DNA from: Fibrobacter sp. UWR4
GTDB taxonomy: Bacteria; Fibrobacterota; Fibrobacteria; Fibrobacterales; Fibrobacteraceae
Length of the DNA: 64,000 nucleotides
Assembly (NCBI RefSeq): GCF_003149045.1
Contig: NZ_QGDU01000011.1
Coordinates: forward strand, 37,640-101,639
Direction of reading: 5' to 3'
Of this stretch, positions 26,050 to 33,993 are shown in pieces. A program made the translations under genes and the position numbers. Every line of letters begins with the position of its first letter. The first letter of the stretch is position 1. The notes beneath the pieces are model-generated. The model was given only the letters and a program-made list of their open reading frames with translations. It made no database searches and had not been told where the DNA came from.

Positions 26050-27666
26050 ATGAACATGGCATCGGTCAAACCTGGCTTTTTCGTACAGGACCGTTTTCTG
26101 TATAGTAAGGATAATGAACGGACGATTCTTCGTGGTGTCAACCATATGTTTATCTGGACGGACCGCGAAGGAAAGACTATTCCCGAAATCGCCAAGACTG
26201 GCGCAAACTGTGTTCGAATTGTCTGGAACACCCGTGGTCGTGTAAGTGACCTGGATAATATCATCAGCCTTTGCATTGCAAATGGCATGATTCCTATTCC
26301 CGAAATCCACGATACCACAGGTAACTGGGATAAGTTGCCGGACGCCTTGTCTTTCTGGCTTCGTGATGAAACCCTGCAGATGATCAGCAATCATCAGCAG
26401 TACTTGATTATTAACGTGGGTAACGAACCAGGCGCAAAGGTGCAGGATTCGGAAGAATTCTTCTTTGCCTATAACCTGATTGTGACCAAGATGCGTGCCG
26501 CTGGCATCCGCGTTCCCATCATGATCGATGCGGATATGTGGGGCCAGAGCGAAAAGAATATTCTGGAAGTGGGTCCCCGCATTCTGCAGGCTGACCCGGA
26601 ACACAATGTGCTGTTCTCCATCCACATGTGGTGGCCCTCGGAACATCATGATGCCGATGCTACCGGTTATGCGACTGTGGAAGATCGCGTCAAGGGAGTC
26701 CTGAAGGCTTCTGTTGATAAGAAGTTGCCCTTGATCGTGGGTGAATTCGCCCCTGTGGCCGTAGGCGGTGCCAAGGACATTCCTTACAAGCTGATTATGG
26801 CGGAAGCGGAACGTCTGAACATCGGCTGGATGGCATGGAGCTGGGGACCGGGTAACTTTGATAGCCCCGAAATGGACATGACTATCCATGGTTCCGTAAA
26901 TACTCTGGTTCCCTGGGGTAAGGAAATCTGTCTGGATAGTCCCAATGGCATCCTGAATACTAGCGTCATTCCTAGCTTTATCCAGAACAAGGATTACGTC
27001 ATAGAATCTCAGGTTCCTTCTTCCAACTTGATCAAGAATGGAAATTTTTCTGCCGAGGAACCTCTTTCCGATTGGACGGTGGACTTCTGGGGAGGAAAGG
27101 CTAACGTCAAGACCAAGGAAGGGGTTGCCCGCTTTGAAATCAAGAATGGCGGTAAGGATTCCTGGAATCTTCAGTTCAAGCAGAAGTTGGACCTCCGTAA
27201 CGGTGTGACTTACATTTTCAGTATGCGCGCTAAGGCGGATAAGCCCCGTACTTTGAACGTGAACATCAAGAAGGATTCCGATAGTTATACGCCCTATGCA
27301 AACGGTCGTATCCTTGACTTGTCCACCAGCTGGCAGAACTTTAGCTGGAAGTTTACCATGAAGGAGGATTCCGACCCCGAAGCACTTCTGATTTTCGACA
27401 TGGGCGGAGTTCCTATCTCCTGGGAACTTTCAGAAATTTCCCTAGTCCAGGCCCGTAGTGTGGCTGACCGTCTGAATAGAACATTCCAGCGCAATGTGCA
27501 GAAGAACTCCGGTTACTTCAATGCGCCAAACGGCCCATGGGAACTTCATCTGTACTCTAAGACAGGCGAACTGCTTGAAGTGCTGGATAAAGGCAAGGGT
27601 GGTGAAGGAATGCGCCAGTATCCGAAGATGGAGCTAGGCGGCATTCTGGTCGTTAAGGATCTTTAG
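26050..27666 (+). CDS. GH5 glycoside hydrolase with C-terminal carbohydrate-binding-like module
   Basis: Residues about 10-295 form a GH5 TIM barrel: RTILRGVNHMFIW, IIPEIHD-like IPIPEIHDTTG, the acid/base Glu126 in NVGNEPG and the nucleophile Glu232 in VGEFAP. It resembles mannanases and cellulases of the family. Residues about 330-475 look like a CBM4/9-type beta-sandwich (NLIKNGNFSAEEPLSDWTV, LQFKQKLDLRNGVTYIFSMR), followed by a short tail ending GGILVVKDL that resembles the sorting tails of secreted Fibrobacter proteins. The ATG at 26050 has GGAG about 12 nt upstream. No signal peptide is visible, which is odd for an enzyme with this tail. Confidence 0.82.
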   Translation: MNMASVKPGFFVQDRFLYSKDNERTILRGVNHMFIWTDREGKTIPEIAKTGANCVRIVWNTRGRVSDLDNIISLCIANGMIPIPEIHDTTGNWDKLPDALSFWLRDETLQMISNHQQYLIINVGNEPGAKVQDSEEFFFAYNLIVTKMRAAGIRVPIMIDADMWGQSEKNILEVGPRILQADPEHNVLFSIHMWWPSEHHDADATGYATVEDRVKGVLKASVDKKLPLIVGEFAPVAVGGAKDIPYKLIMAEAERLNIGWMAWSWGPGNFDSPEMDMTIHGSVNTLVPWGKEICLDSPNGILNTSVIPSFIQNKDYVIESQVPSSNLIKNGNFSAEEPLSDWTVDFWGGKANVKTKEGVARFEIKNGGKDSWNLQFKQKLDLRNGVTYIFSMRAKADKPRTLNVNIKKDSDSYTPYANGRILDLSTSWQNFSWKFTMKEDSDPEALLIFDMGGVPISWELSEISLVQARSVADRLNRTFQRNVQKNSGYFNAPNGPWELHLYSKTGELLEVLDKGKGGEGMRQYPKMELGGILVVKDL

Positions 27667-27706
27667 TTCAAAGAATACTTTCTAGTAGACTTCTGGACAA
27701 TCCATT

Positions 27707-27736
27707 GCCTCCGTCGTTTGATGACGGGGGCTTTTC
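27707..27736 (+). terminator. Terminator of the GH5 gene
   Basis: GCCTCCGTC / GACGGGGGC with a 7-nt loop, one G-T pair, is followed by TTTTC. Confidence 0.75.
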
Positions 27737-27793
27737 GATTGCCGTCCATCCCTTTATTTCTTTATGGTACATCTTGTATTATGGATAAACCGC

Positions 27794-27929
27794 TTTTGTA
27801 TCATATAGGGGGTCTAGTATGACCCGTATCATGCTTTTTTGCATGTCTGTATCTTGATTTTGTGAAAAATACGGAACTTCTTGTATAAAAACGTCAAAAA
27901 TTTAATAAAAAGTAAGTTTTTGTATCATA
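27794..27929. promoter_or_regulatory. Direct repeats TTTTGTATCATA upstream of the TIGR02147 gene
   Basis: Exact 12-bp copies lie at 27794-27805 and 27918-27929, with a shorter CGTATCATG between them. They flank the AT-rich presumed promoter of the operon that begins at 27973 and could be regulator sites. Nothing else was recognised between 27737 and 27972. Confidence 0.4.
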
Positions 27930-27972
27930 GACTTATTGACTAGGACCAAAATGGAATTTATATTTGAAATGT

Positions 27973-28812
27973 ATGAAACCCGTGATGGAATACAACAATT
28001 ATCGCCTTTATATCCGCGACTACTATGCGGAACGTAAGGACCGTTCTGGTTTTACGTGGCGTGATTTTGCCCGCGACGCAGGCTATTCCTCTCCGGTGTT
28101 CTTGAAACTTGTCTGCGATAGCAAGGCAAACCTTAGCGAAGTCGGCGTAGAACGTGTCGCTTCCGCCATGGGCCTTGTGGGTGTGGATCTGCAGTATTTC
28201 CGTGTTCTGGTTGCTTTTAACCAGGAAAAGGATCTGGACAAGCAGAAGTCCTACTTCGCAGAGATGCGCAAGCTGGCTAGGGAAAATTCTGTGACCCTGG
28301 TAGGCGAGGAACAGTACGACTATTTCGAAAACTGGCTGAACCCGGTGATTCGCGAACTGGCTCCCGCTTCCAAGGCGCCTTCTGCCGCCAAGCTTGCCGG
28401 TCAGTGTGTTTTTGATACAGATGCTTCCCAGGTGAAAAAGTCCCTGAAGCTTCTGGAAAAGTCCGGCCTGCTGAAGAAGAATGAAGATGGCTCCTACGTT
28501 CAGGGTGCAAAGTCCATCTCCACGGGCGACCTGAATGTGGCTTCCATGGCGATTCGCGAAATGCATCGCCAGATGGGGGAGCTTGCGATCAAGGCTTTGG
28601 ATCAGGTGCCGCTGAACGAACGTGACGTTTCTGGTCTTACCATGGGCATTTCCGAATCCGCCTATCATAAGATCGTAAAGGAAATTGCGGATTTCCGCCG
28701 CCGTATTACCGCTATTGCTGTGGAATCTACCGGCGAAGAGCGCGTATACCGCTTGAACATGCAGTTGTTCCCTCTGTCAAAGGCCTATGGCCAGGAGGAT
28801 AACGATGTTTAA
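27973..28812 (+). CDS. TIGR02147-family protein (Fibrobacter paralogous family)
   Basis: The family was defined from paralogues in Fibrobacter succinogenes. The 279-residue product begins MKPVMEYNNYRLYIRDYYAE and shows the family pattern SGFTWRDFARDAGYSSPVFL, an N-terminal HTH-like domain, then a middle region with YFENWLNPVIREL and a wing-like LKLLEKSGLLKKNEDGSYV. A DNA-binding or anti-sigma-type regulatory role is plausible but unproven. The ATG at 27973 is chosen by similarity to the usual family start. Its stop overlaps the start of the lipoprotein gene by 8 nt. Confidence 0.82.
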   Translation: MKPVMEYNNYRLYIRDYYAERKDRSGFTWRDFARDAGYSSPVFLKLVCDSKANLSEVGVERVASAMGLVGVDLQYFRVLVAFNQEKDLDKQKSYFAEMRKLARENSVTLVGEEQYDYFENWLNPVIRELAPASKAPSAAKLAGQCVFDTDASQVKKSLKLLEKSGLLKKNEDGSYVQGAKSISTGDLNVASMAIREMHRQMGELAIKALDQVPLNERDVSGLTMGISESAYHKIVKEIADFRRRITAIAVESTGEERVYRLNMQLFPLSKAYGQEDNDV

Positions 28813-30199
28813 GTGGAATCATGTTTTAGGATTTGGAGTCCTCTTTGCTTCCGCTTCCCTCCTGGGAATTGCAGCTTGCTCCACGGATGTGGCTGGCGGC
28901 GTTAGCGAAGAGACTAACACTCTGGCCGGTATTCTGGTGAATTCCAAGGGGCAGTCCATGCCTGGTGTTGCTGTGGTAGCACGCCATATGAATGTGGATA
29001 CCTTGGTCTATACGGATACGACGGATGGCTCCGGAAAGTTCGCCTTCCCGCTGTATCGTCAGGGCGTTTATGGACTTTCCGCAAAGTCCGATTCGATGGC
29101 TCTTTACAGGACCGTTCGTTTTTCTGGTCAGAAGCAGGAAGGCCTCTCCCTGGAAATGGCGGAACTTACCTCCCTGAAGGGCCGTGTGGTTCTGGATTCC
29201 AGCCTGATGGGGAAGGGGATTGTGGTTTCCCTGCCGGGTACTTCCTGGTCTACCGAAACGGATTCTGCCGGCCTGTTTGAATTTAAGGGTATTCCCGTGG
29301 GTTCCTACGCGGTGATGGTGGAATCTCCGGATCCCATTCGCTATGTGGATGCTGTCTATCAGCTGGATGCAACCCGGGATGATGCAACCTTGTCTGGACC
29401 GCTGCCTGCCAGCGATGAACGTGTATTTGTGAATGAGGGCGATACCGTCAGGTTTAATTTCGGTACCGCAGACGCCGAAAAGAACGTGGTTCAGTTGCCT
29501 CTGTCTACGGAATACGGCCTGTTCAGCTGGTGGTCTATGGACTATGCCTCTGTGGATGCTAGCCAGCGCACCCTCCGTGACGCCCGTGGTCATGCGGATG
29601 GCATCCTGCTTTATGGCGACGCGGAACTTGTGGATGGTGTATTCGGAAAGGCTCTGGCTCTCCGTGGTGCAGACCAGTTCGGTGTGGTTGAAAATGATAA
29701 TGGTGCCCTGGATAGTGCAGACCAGTTTACTGTAGAGCTCTTGCTCAAGCTGGATTCCGCAAAGTCCGGCTCTGGTTACCGCAAGAATATTATGGGTAAG
29801 CTGGGCTTCGGTGCCGAAGGCGATCATGACGTGTTTAGCCTGGCTCTTGTTGAGGGTGGCTGCGGTGCGGAAGGCGCCCGACTGGCATTCTTCCTGGCAG
29901 ACGGCTCCGGCGATAGCCTCTCTTGCGAAAATGCTGCAGTATCTAGCAAGAATGTTGAATTTGATTCCTGGTTCCACTTGGTCGTGGTATTCGAAGCTGG
30001 AACTATAAGAATGTATGAAAACGGAAATCTGGTGGCAGAAAAGGAGACTCAGATTGAGCTGCTGGAAAGTTCCGACGAACCGATTTTCTTTGGTAAGGAA
30101 AACTTGAACCTTATGCTGGATGATGTGCGATTGGGTAAAAAAGCAATAACTTCAGCCGATGTACTTTACAGGTACAATCTCAAGGGAGGTGCACTATGA
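28805..30199 (+). CDS. Lipoprotein with carboxypeptidase-regulatory-like repeats and a LamG domain
   Basis: A lipoprotein signal (LGFGVLFASASLLGIAACST) is followed by two CarboxypepD_reg-like beta-sandwiches (about 35-105 and 110-170; TDTTDGSGKFAFPLYRQGVY, TDSAGLFEFKGIPVGSYAV) and a LamG/concanavalin-like domain (about 225-460; ADGILLYGDAELVDGVFGKA, FTVELLLKL, RMYENGNLVAEKE). It is probably a surface-bound glycan- or protein-binding protein. The start is the ATG at 28805 with GGAGG upstream. It is translationally coupled to both neighbours by overlap. Confidence 0.82.
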   Translation: MFKWNHVLGFGVLFASASLLGIAACSTDVAGGVSEETNTLAGILVNSKGQSMPGVAVVARHMNVDTLVYTDTTDGSGKFAFPLYRQGVYGLSAKSDSMALYRTVRFSGQKQEGLSLEMAELTSLKGRVVLDSSLMGKGIVVSLPGTSWSTETDSAGLFEFKGIPVGSYAVMVESPDPIRYVDAVYQLDATRDDATLSGPLPASDERVFVNEGDTVRFNFGTADAEKNVVQLPLSTEYGLFSWWSMDYASVDASQRTLRDARGHADGILLYGDAELVDGVFGKALALRGADQFGVVENDNGALDSADQFTVELLLKLDSAKSGSGYRKNIMGKLGFGAEGDHDVFSLALVEGGCGAEGARLAFFLADGSGDSLSCENAAVSSKNVEFDSWFHLVVVFEAGTIRMYENGNLVAEKETQIELLESSDEPIFFGKENLNLMLDDVRLGKKAITSADVLYRYNLKGGAL

Positions 30200-30693
30200 C
30201 TACCAATGAAATGAATACCATAGACCTGGCCACTTTTGAGGTTAACGCTCAGGGCCGTCTCCTAAGTGGTAACAAGCGTTTCTGCCGCATGTTCGGGTTC
30301 GAGGAATCCGAGGTCCAGTGGCATTACGTTACTGACCTGTACCGTCACGTCAAGGACTGGGACGAATTCAGGAATGCCGCCGAAGGGGATCGTTTCGAGG
30401 CTCGTCTCAAAAACCGTAAAGGCCGTAGCTTTGACTGCATGATCGTTCGTGAAGTGTTCCAGAACGATGCCGGCGAAATGTGTTTCCGCAATGTGGTTTT
30501 ACGTAAGGGTGAATCTGTTGCCGCTCCTGTTGGTGAAAACAAGCTTGCCATGGTTTATCTGGCTCGCTGCTCTCATTGCGGTTGCAGTGTCCGTGTGTCC
30601 AACATGGGGGAGACCCGTCTTCGCATGCTTTGCGATGGATGCGCTGCGGTTGCCTATCCTGAGGCTTATCACCTGAAGGAAGCCGTAAAGTAA
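30196..30693 (+). CDS. PAS-domain protein with zinc-ribbon-like tail
   Basis: Residues about 8-105 form a PAS domain (ATFEVNAQGRLLSGNKRFCR, MFGFEESEVQ, FEARLKNRKGRSFDCMIVRE). Residues about 120-150 hold CSHCGC and CDGC, a likely zinc ribbon. There is no kinase, cyclase or DNA-binding output domain. The ATG overlaps the stop of the lipoprotein gene (ATGA), so it is the third gene of the TIGR02147 operon and may sense a signal for that module. Confidence 0.78.
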   Translation: MTTNEMNTIDLATFEVNAQGRLLSGNKRFCRMFGFEESEVQWHYVTDLYRHVKDWDEFRNAAEGDRFEARLKNRKGRSFDCMIVREVFQNDAGEMCFRNVVLRKGESVAAPVGENKLAMVYLARCSHCGCSVRVSNMGETRLRMLCDGCAAVAYPEAYHLKEAVK

Positions 30694-30732
30694 TCCTGTA
30701 TTAGAAAAGATCTTTCAATCACAGAACAAAAG

Positions 30733-30766
30733 AAAGCCGTCGGCACTGCTACGCCGACGGCTTTTC
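30733..30766 (+). terminator. Terminator of the TIGR02147-lipoprotein-PAS operon
   Basis: The 12-bp stem AAAGCCGTCGGC / GCCGACGGCTTT is followed by TCC after a short T run. Confidence 0.8.
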
Positions 30767-30799
30767 CTATTTGCGGAGTTATAGATGTTTGCGTAAAAC

Positions 30800-30829
30800 A
30801 AGAAAGGCGACCCGAAGGTCGCCTTTCTT
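30800..30829 (-). terminator. Terminator of rpoZ
   Basis: AAGAAAGGCGACC / GGTCGCCTTTCTT with a CGAA loop, symmetric and usable on both strands. It lies 20 nt after the rpoZ stop. Confidence 0.8.
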
Positions 30830-30848
30830 AAACTGTTTTCTTGTAGGA

Positions 30849-31163
30849 TTAGTCGCCGAATGCATCGTCTGCTGCAGCGGTAACCTGCTGAGCGTTTTCT
30901 GCAGTCATTTCGCGTTCTTCGACAACTTCTTCTGCGTTAGCAAAATCGTTTGCCTTCTTGTCGGAAATGGAGAGCTTGCCTTCCTTGAACTTGTACATGG
31001 CGATGGTGGTGGGCTTCTTGGTCAGCTGAATGTAACCTTGGCCAGCCTGCTTGTTGATGAAGCGAGCTTCCTGAGCCATCATAACAACAGCGCGGAAGAC
31101 GGAACCCTGACATTCTTCACTTGCGTAAATATCGTCAAGATAAACTCTCTGATCGTCAGCCAT
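30849..31163 (-). CDS. rpoZ: RNA polymerase omega subunit
   Basis: The 104-residue product aligns with RpoZ over its conserved core: SVFRAVVMMAQEARFINKQA corresponds to the FDLVLVAARRARQ helix, and KPTTIAMYKFKEGKL to the DKTTVIALREIEEGLI segment that follows. The C-terminus is acidic and Ala/Glu-rich, as in other omega subunits. It lies directly downstream of the tRNA-Ser gene but behind that gene's terminator. Confidence 0.85.
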   Translation of the reverse strand: MADDQRVYLDDIYASEECQGSVFRAVVMMAQEARFINKQAGQGYIQLTKKPTTIAMYKFKEGKLSISDKKANDFANAEEVVEEREMTAENAQQVTAAADDAFGD

Positions 31164-31198
31164 CTTAGTACCTCAAGTTAAGGTTTTGTGTTCCTACA

Positions 31199-31233
31199 AA
31201 AAATTCTGAAATGCTTTGTCCAAAACATTTCAG
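31199..31233 (-). terminator. Terminator of the tRNA-Ser gene
   Basis: CTGAAATG / CATTTCAG with a 12-nt loop, followed on the minus strand by AATTTTTTG. Confidence 0.65.
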
Positions 31234-31247
31234 AAGTTTTGTTTTAG

Positions 31248-31332
31248 AAGAGGGAGAGGGATTCGAACCCTCGTTACCGCGAGGTAAACACGCTTTCCAA
31301 GCGTGCGCCTTCAACCACTCGGCCATCCCTCC
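31248..31332 (-). tRNA. tRNA-Ser (GGA)
   Basis: The minus strand folds as a class II tRNA: acceptor GGAGGGA / TCCCTCT (first pair G-T), D arm with GCCGAGTGG, anticodon stem CACGC / GCGTG with anticodon GGA (31296-31298), a variable arm of about 14 nt with the stem CCTCG / CGAGG region, and the T arm GAGGG-TTCGAAT-CCCTC. CCA is not encoded. The predicted discriminator base is T where most serine tRNAs have G, which is unusual. Confidence 0.92.
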
Positions 31333-31447
31333 AAGGATGTGCGCCAAATATATAATTATATTCGACGCTTGTCAAGGCGTTTTGCGCATTTTTCTTGATT
31401 TTTTTGAAAAAAAACTTCATTTTTATCAAAAAAGTTTCGCTAAGTCC

Positions 31448-33136
31448 TTAAAATTTGCTCAGTTCGTCCCAGACGGTCTGCATCAAGGGTTCAATGGTCT
31501 TGGCTGTAAAGTCAAAATTGATGTTTGCAGCCTTGAACATGTCCGGAACAGACACGCTGTAGCCCAAACTTTCTGCCTTGAACAGGTCGTTAATGGCCTT
31601 CTGGGGATCCTTCTTGAAATTTGCCCACACCTGGAGCGCTCCCAGCTGGGCAATGCCGTATTCTATATAGTAGAAGGGGCATTCGAACAGGTGGAGCTGC
31701 TTCTGCCACATGTTGTCGCGGTACATTTCAAGTCCGGAATAGTCCACGCCGGCGTCGTATCGGTCCATGATGCCCTTCCAGATCGCTTCGCGGTCGGCTG
31801 CATTGTGGTTGGGACGGCTATAAAGTTCGTGCTGGAAGCTGTCGATGCTTGCCACCCAGGGGAACAACCAGATGACGTCTTCCAGTTCGTTTTCCGCACT
31901 GCGCTTCAGGGATTCCTGGTCGTTACCGTAGAACGGCTTCAGGTTGCTCATGCCGATCAGTTCCATACTCATGCTGGCCACTTCCGCAAATTCGGAAGGG
32001 ACGTCGCGGTAGGCGAGGATAGGTTGGTTGGCCAGGGCGAACTGATGGAAGGAATGTCCGGATTCGTGGAGCAGCGTATAGATGTCACGGTCCGTCTTGG
32101 CGGAATTCATGAAAATGAAGGGGAGGCGGGATTCGTCAAAGCCAATCTGGTAGCCGCCGGGTGCCTTACCCAGGCGAGAATCCGGGTCGATCAACTTCTG
32201 GGCCTGCATCTGGCGGGCCCACTTGCCTGCCTGCGGGTGAATGCTTTCAAAAATCTGGTCCACCTTTTCGATCAGCTCGTCGCCGGAGTTATAAGGCGTA
32301 AGGGGAGCGCGGTTCAGCGGGTCCACGTTCAAGTCCCAAGGACGAAGTGCTGCAAGACCCATCTTGGCAGCGCGCTTCTTGTAGATTTCCTTCAGCAGGG
32401 GGAGCACCAGCTTTTCCACACTTTCGTGGAAGTCCTTGCAATGCTTGGGCGTGTAGTCGCGGCGCTTGGCCATGTAGATAAAGTCGATGTAGTCCTTGCA
32501 GTGAGCGTTCTTTGCGATCTTGTTACGGATGGCGAACAGCTCGTCGAAGGATTTGTCCAGAGCTTCCTTGTCCTGCATGCGGCGTTCCCAGGTGACGCGC
32601 CATGCCTTTTCGCGAAGGTCACGGTCCGTACGTTCCAGGTAGGCGCCCAACTGCTGCAGGGTCTGAACCTTTCCGTCAAATTCCACGCTCATGCCGCCAG
32701 TGATCTTCTGGTAAGCCTGGACTGCCTTCACTTCTTCCGTTTCCAGAGGAATGTTTTCGGGGCTGAACAGGTCCAGGGATACCTGGATGCTCTTGAACCA
32801 CACGCCGAATTCATCTTTCAGCAAATCCTTTGCGGGATGTGCCATCAATTTCTTGTTCAGCTTGTCGTCGTATTCGCTGGTAATGGGATCCACATTTTCG
32901 ACGAAGGATTCGTAGGCCTTTGCGGCTTCTTCGTCTGCAGTATTGCAAGTCATGGCCACATAGCGGCGGCAGCTTACTTCCTGTAATACGGAACCTAGCT
33001 CGCTCCATTTCATAATCCAGTTGCGGAGGGCTGCGGGGGAGTTTTCGATTTCTTCGTCCAGCAAAGATGCGAATAAAGAATCCACCTGCTTTACGTCATC
33101 TACATTAAAATTCTCGGGTACAAAAAAACGACTCAT
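31448..33136 (-). CDS. pepF: Oligoendopeptidase F-type M3 metallopeptidase
   Basis: The 562-residue product has the M3 zinc site LLHESGHSFHQFA (HExxH near residue 355) with the downstream Glu in EFAEVASMSMELIG, and the family's N-terminal helical part (MSRFFVPENFNVDDVKQVDS). M3 enzymes degrade short peptides in the cytoplasm; no signal peptide is present. The ATG at 33136 is preceded by AGGAT. The lipoprotein gene lies just upstream, 33 nt away, on the same strand. Confidence 0.92.
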   Translation of the reverse strand: MSRFFVPENFNVDDVKQVDSLFASLLDEEIENSPAALRNWIMKWSELGSVLQEVSCRRYVAMTCNTADEEAAKAYESFVENVDPITSEYDDKLNKKLMAHPAKDLLKDEFGVWFKSIQVSLDLFSPENIPLETEEVKAVQAYQKITGGMSVEFDGKVQTLQQLGAYLERTDRDLREKAWRVTWERRMQDKEALDKSFDELFAIRNKIAKNAHCKDYIDFIYMAKRRDYTPKHCKDFHESVEKLVLPLLKEIYKKRAAKMGLAALRPWDLNVDPLNRAPLTPYNSGDELIEKVDQIFESIHPQAGKWARQMQAQKLIDPDSRLGKAPGGYQIGFDESRLPFIFMNSAKTDRDIYTLLHESGHSFHQFALANQPILAYRDVPSEFAEVASMSMELIGMSNLKPFYGNDQESLKRSAENELEDVIWLFPWVASIDSFQHELYSRPNHNAADREAIWKGIMDRYDAGVDYSGLEMYRDNMWQKQLHLFECPFYYIEYGIAQLGALQVWANFKKDPQKAINDLFKAESLGYSVSVPDMFKAANINFDFTAKTIEPLMQTVWDELSKF

Positions 33137-33169
33137 ATGATCCTTTTTGCTAATAAACTATTTTCGAGA

Positions 33170-33847
33170 TTACGATTTCTTGAATTGGCCTAGCCAGCGG
33201 TTGACAACCGTATCTACGATATACTTCATGGCCTGTTCCTTTAGGCTTTTCTTTTCTTCTTCGGAAACGAAACGGCTCATGGAAAATTCAAGGGGGATGA
33301 CTTCTCCGCCACTCTGGAGGGATACGTCCAGCTGCCCCGCGAAATGCAGTGTGTCCACTTCCATCAAATGGAAAAGGCTTCCGTCAATAGGCATGATTGC
33401 CTGCACCTGAATCTGGTTCTGTCCGGGTACCAGCAGAACGGAATCCTTAAGGTCCACTGGCAGAGTGACGATGGTATCCAGCTTGATCACCGCCTTTAAG
33501 CCTTTGAGCCATAAGGTGTCCTTGTGGCTACTTTGTGCGGAAAGATTTCCTGTCAGGAAAATACGTCCGATTTCTTCCTTGATAACGCCCTGGGTCAAGT
33601 CCTTTACGAATTCCAGGACTTTAGGGTTGGGGAGGAATCCGTTACTTTTGGGGAACAAGTTGGGATAGATCATCACGGAATCCAATGCAACGCCCTGGAA
33701 GTCCAGCTTTGTATGCTGGAGAATGTCCGCTGCTGAAAGCTTGCGCATGACCGCACAACTGCATAACGAAACTGCCAGGATTGCAAGCAGTGCAACAGCG
33801 GTAAATTTCCTGATCTTATTTTTTATTACAGAACGATTATATCCCAT
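33170..33847 (-). CDS. Lipoprotein of unknown function
   Basis: The frame is open to 33877, but the ATG at 33847 is preferred. It gives MGYNRSVIKNKIRKFTAVAL with a lipobox ending LCSC, and sits 7 nt after TATAAG. The mature part is strand-rich with a repeated pattern of hydrophobic strands (GVALDSVMIYPNLF, LWLKGLKAVIKLDTI, GSLFHLMEVDTLHFAGQLDV) and an amphipathic C-terminal helix. It has a general resemblance to LEA14- or AsmA-like lipoproteins, but I do not recognise the family. It may be cotranscribed with pepF. Confidence 0.65.
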   Translation of the reverse strand: MGYNRSVIKNKIRKFTAVALLAILAVSLCSCAVMRKLSAADILQHTKLDFQGVALDSVMIYPNLFPKSNGFLPNPKVLEFVKDLTQGVIKEEIGRIFLTGNLSAQSSHKDTLWLKGLKAVIKLDTIVTLPVDLKDSVLLVPGQNQIQVQAIMPIDGSLFHLMEVDTLHFAGQLDVSLQSGGEVIPLEFSMSRFVSEEEKKSLKEQAMKYIVDTVVNRWLGQFKKS

Positions 33848-33993
33848 GGTATATCTTATATCGTACGTTCCAACCAATTTGCAAATATAAAAAATTCCGC
33901 AAATAAAAATCCGACCTTCACCATGGCGGTAAAAGGCCGGATTTTTTACACGACGTCAGTTAACCATTTTGTGGAAACGTGACGATCCTTGCT

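Noticed and set aside
31211..32986. 591-codon frame opposite pepF, running over the tRNA gene
   Set aside because: It covers tRNA-Ser and is antisense to a clear M3 peptidase with HExxH.
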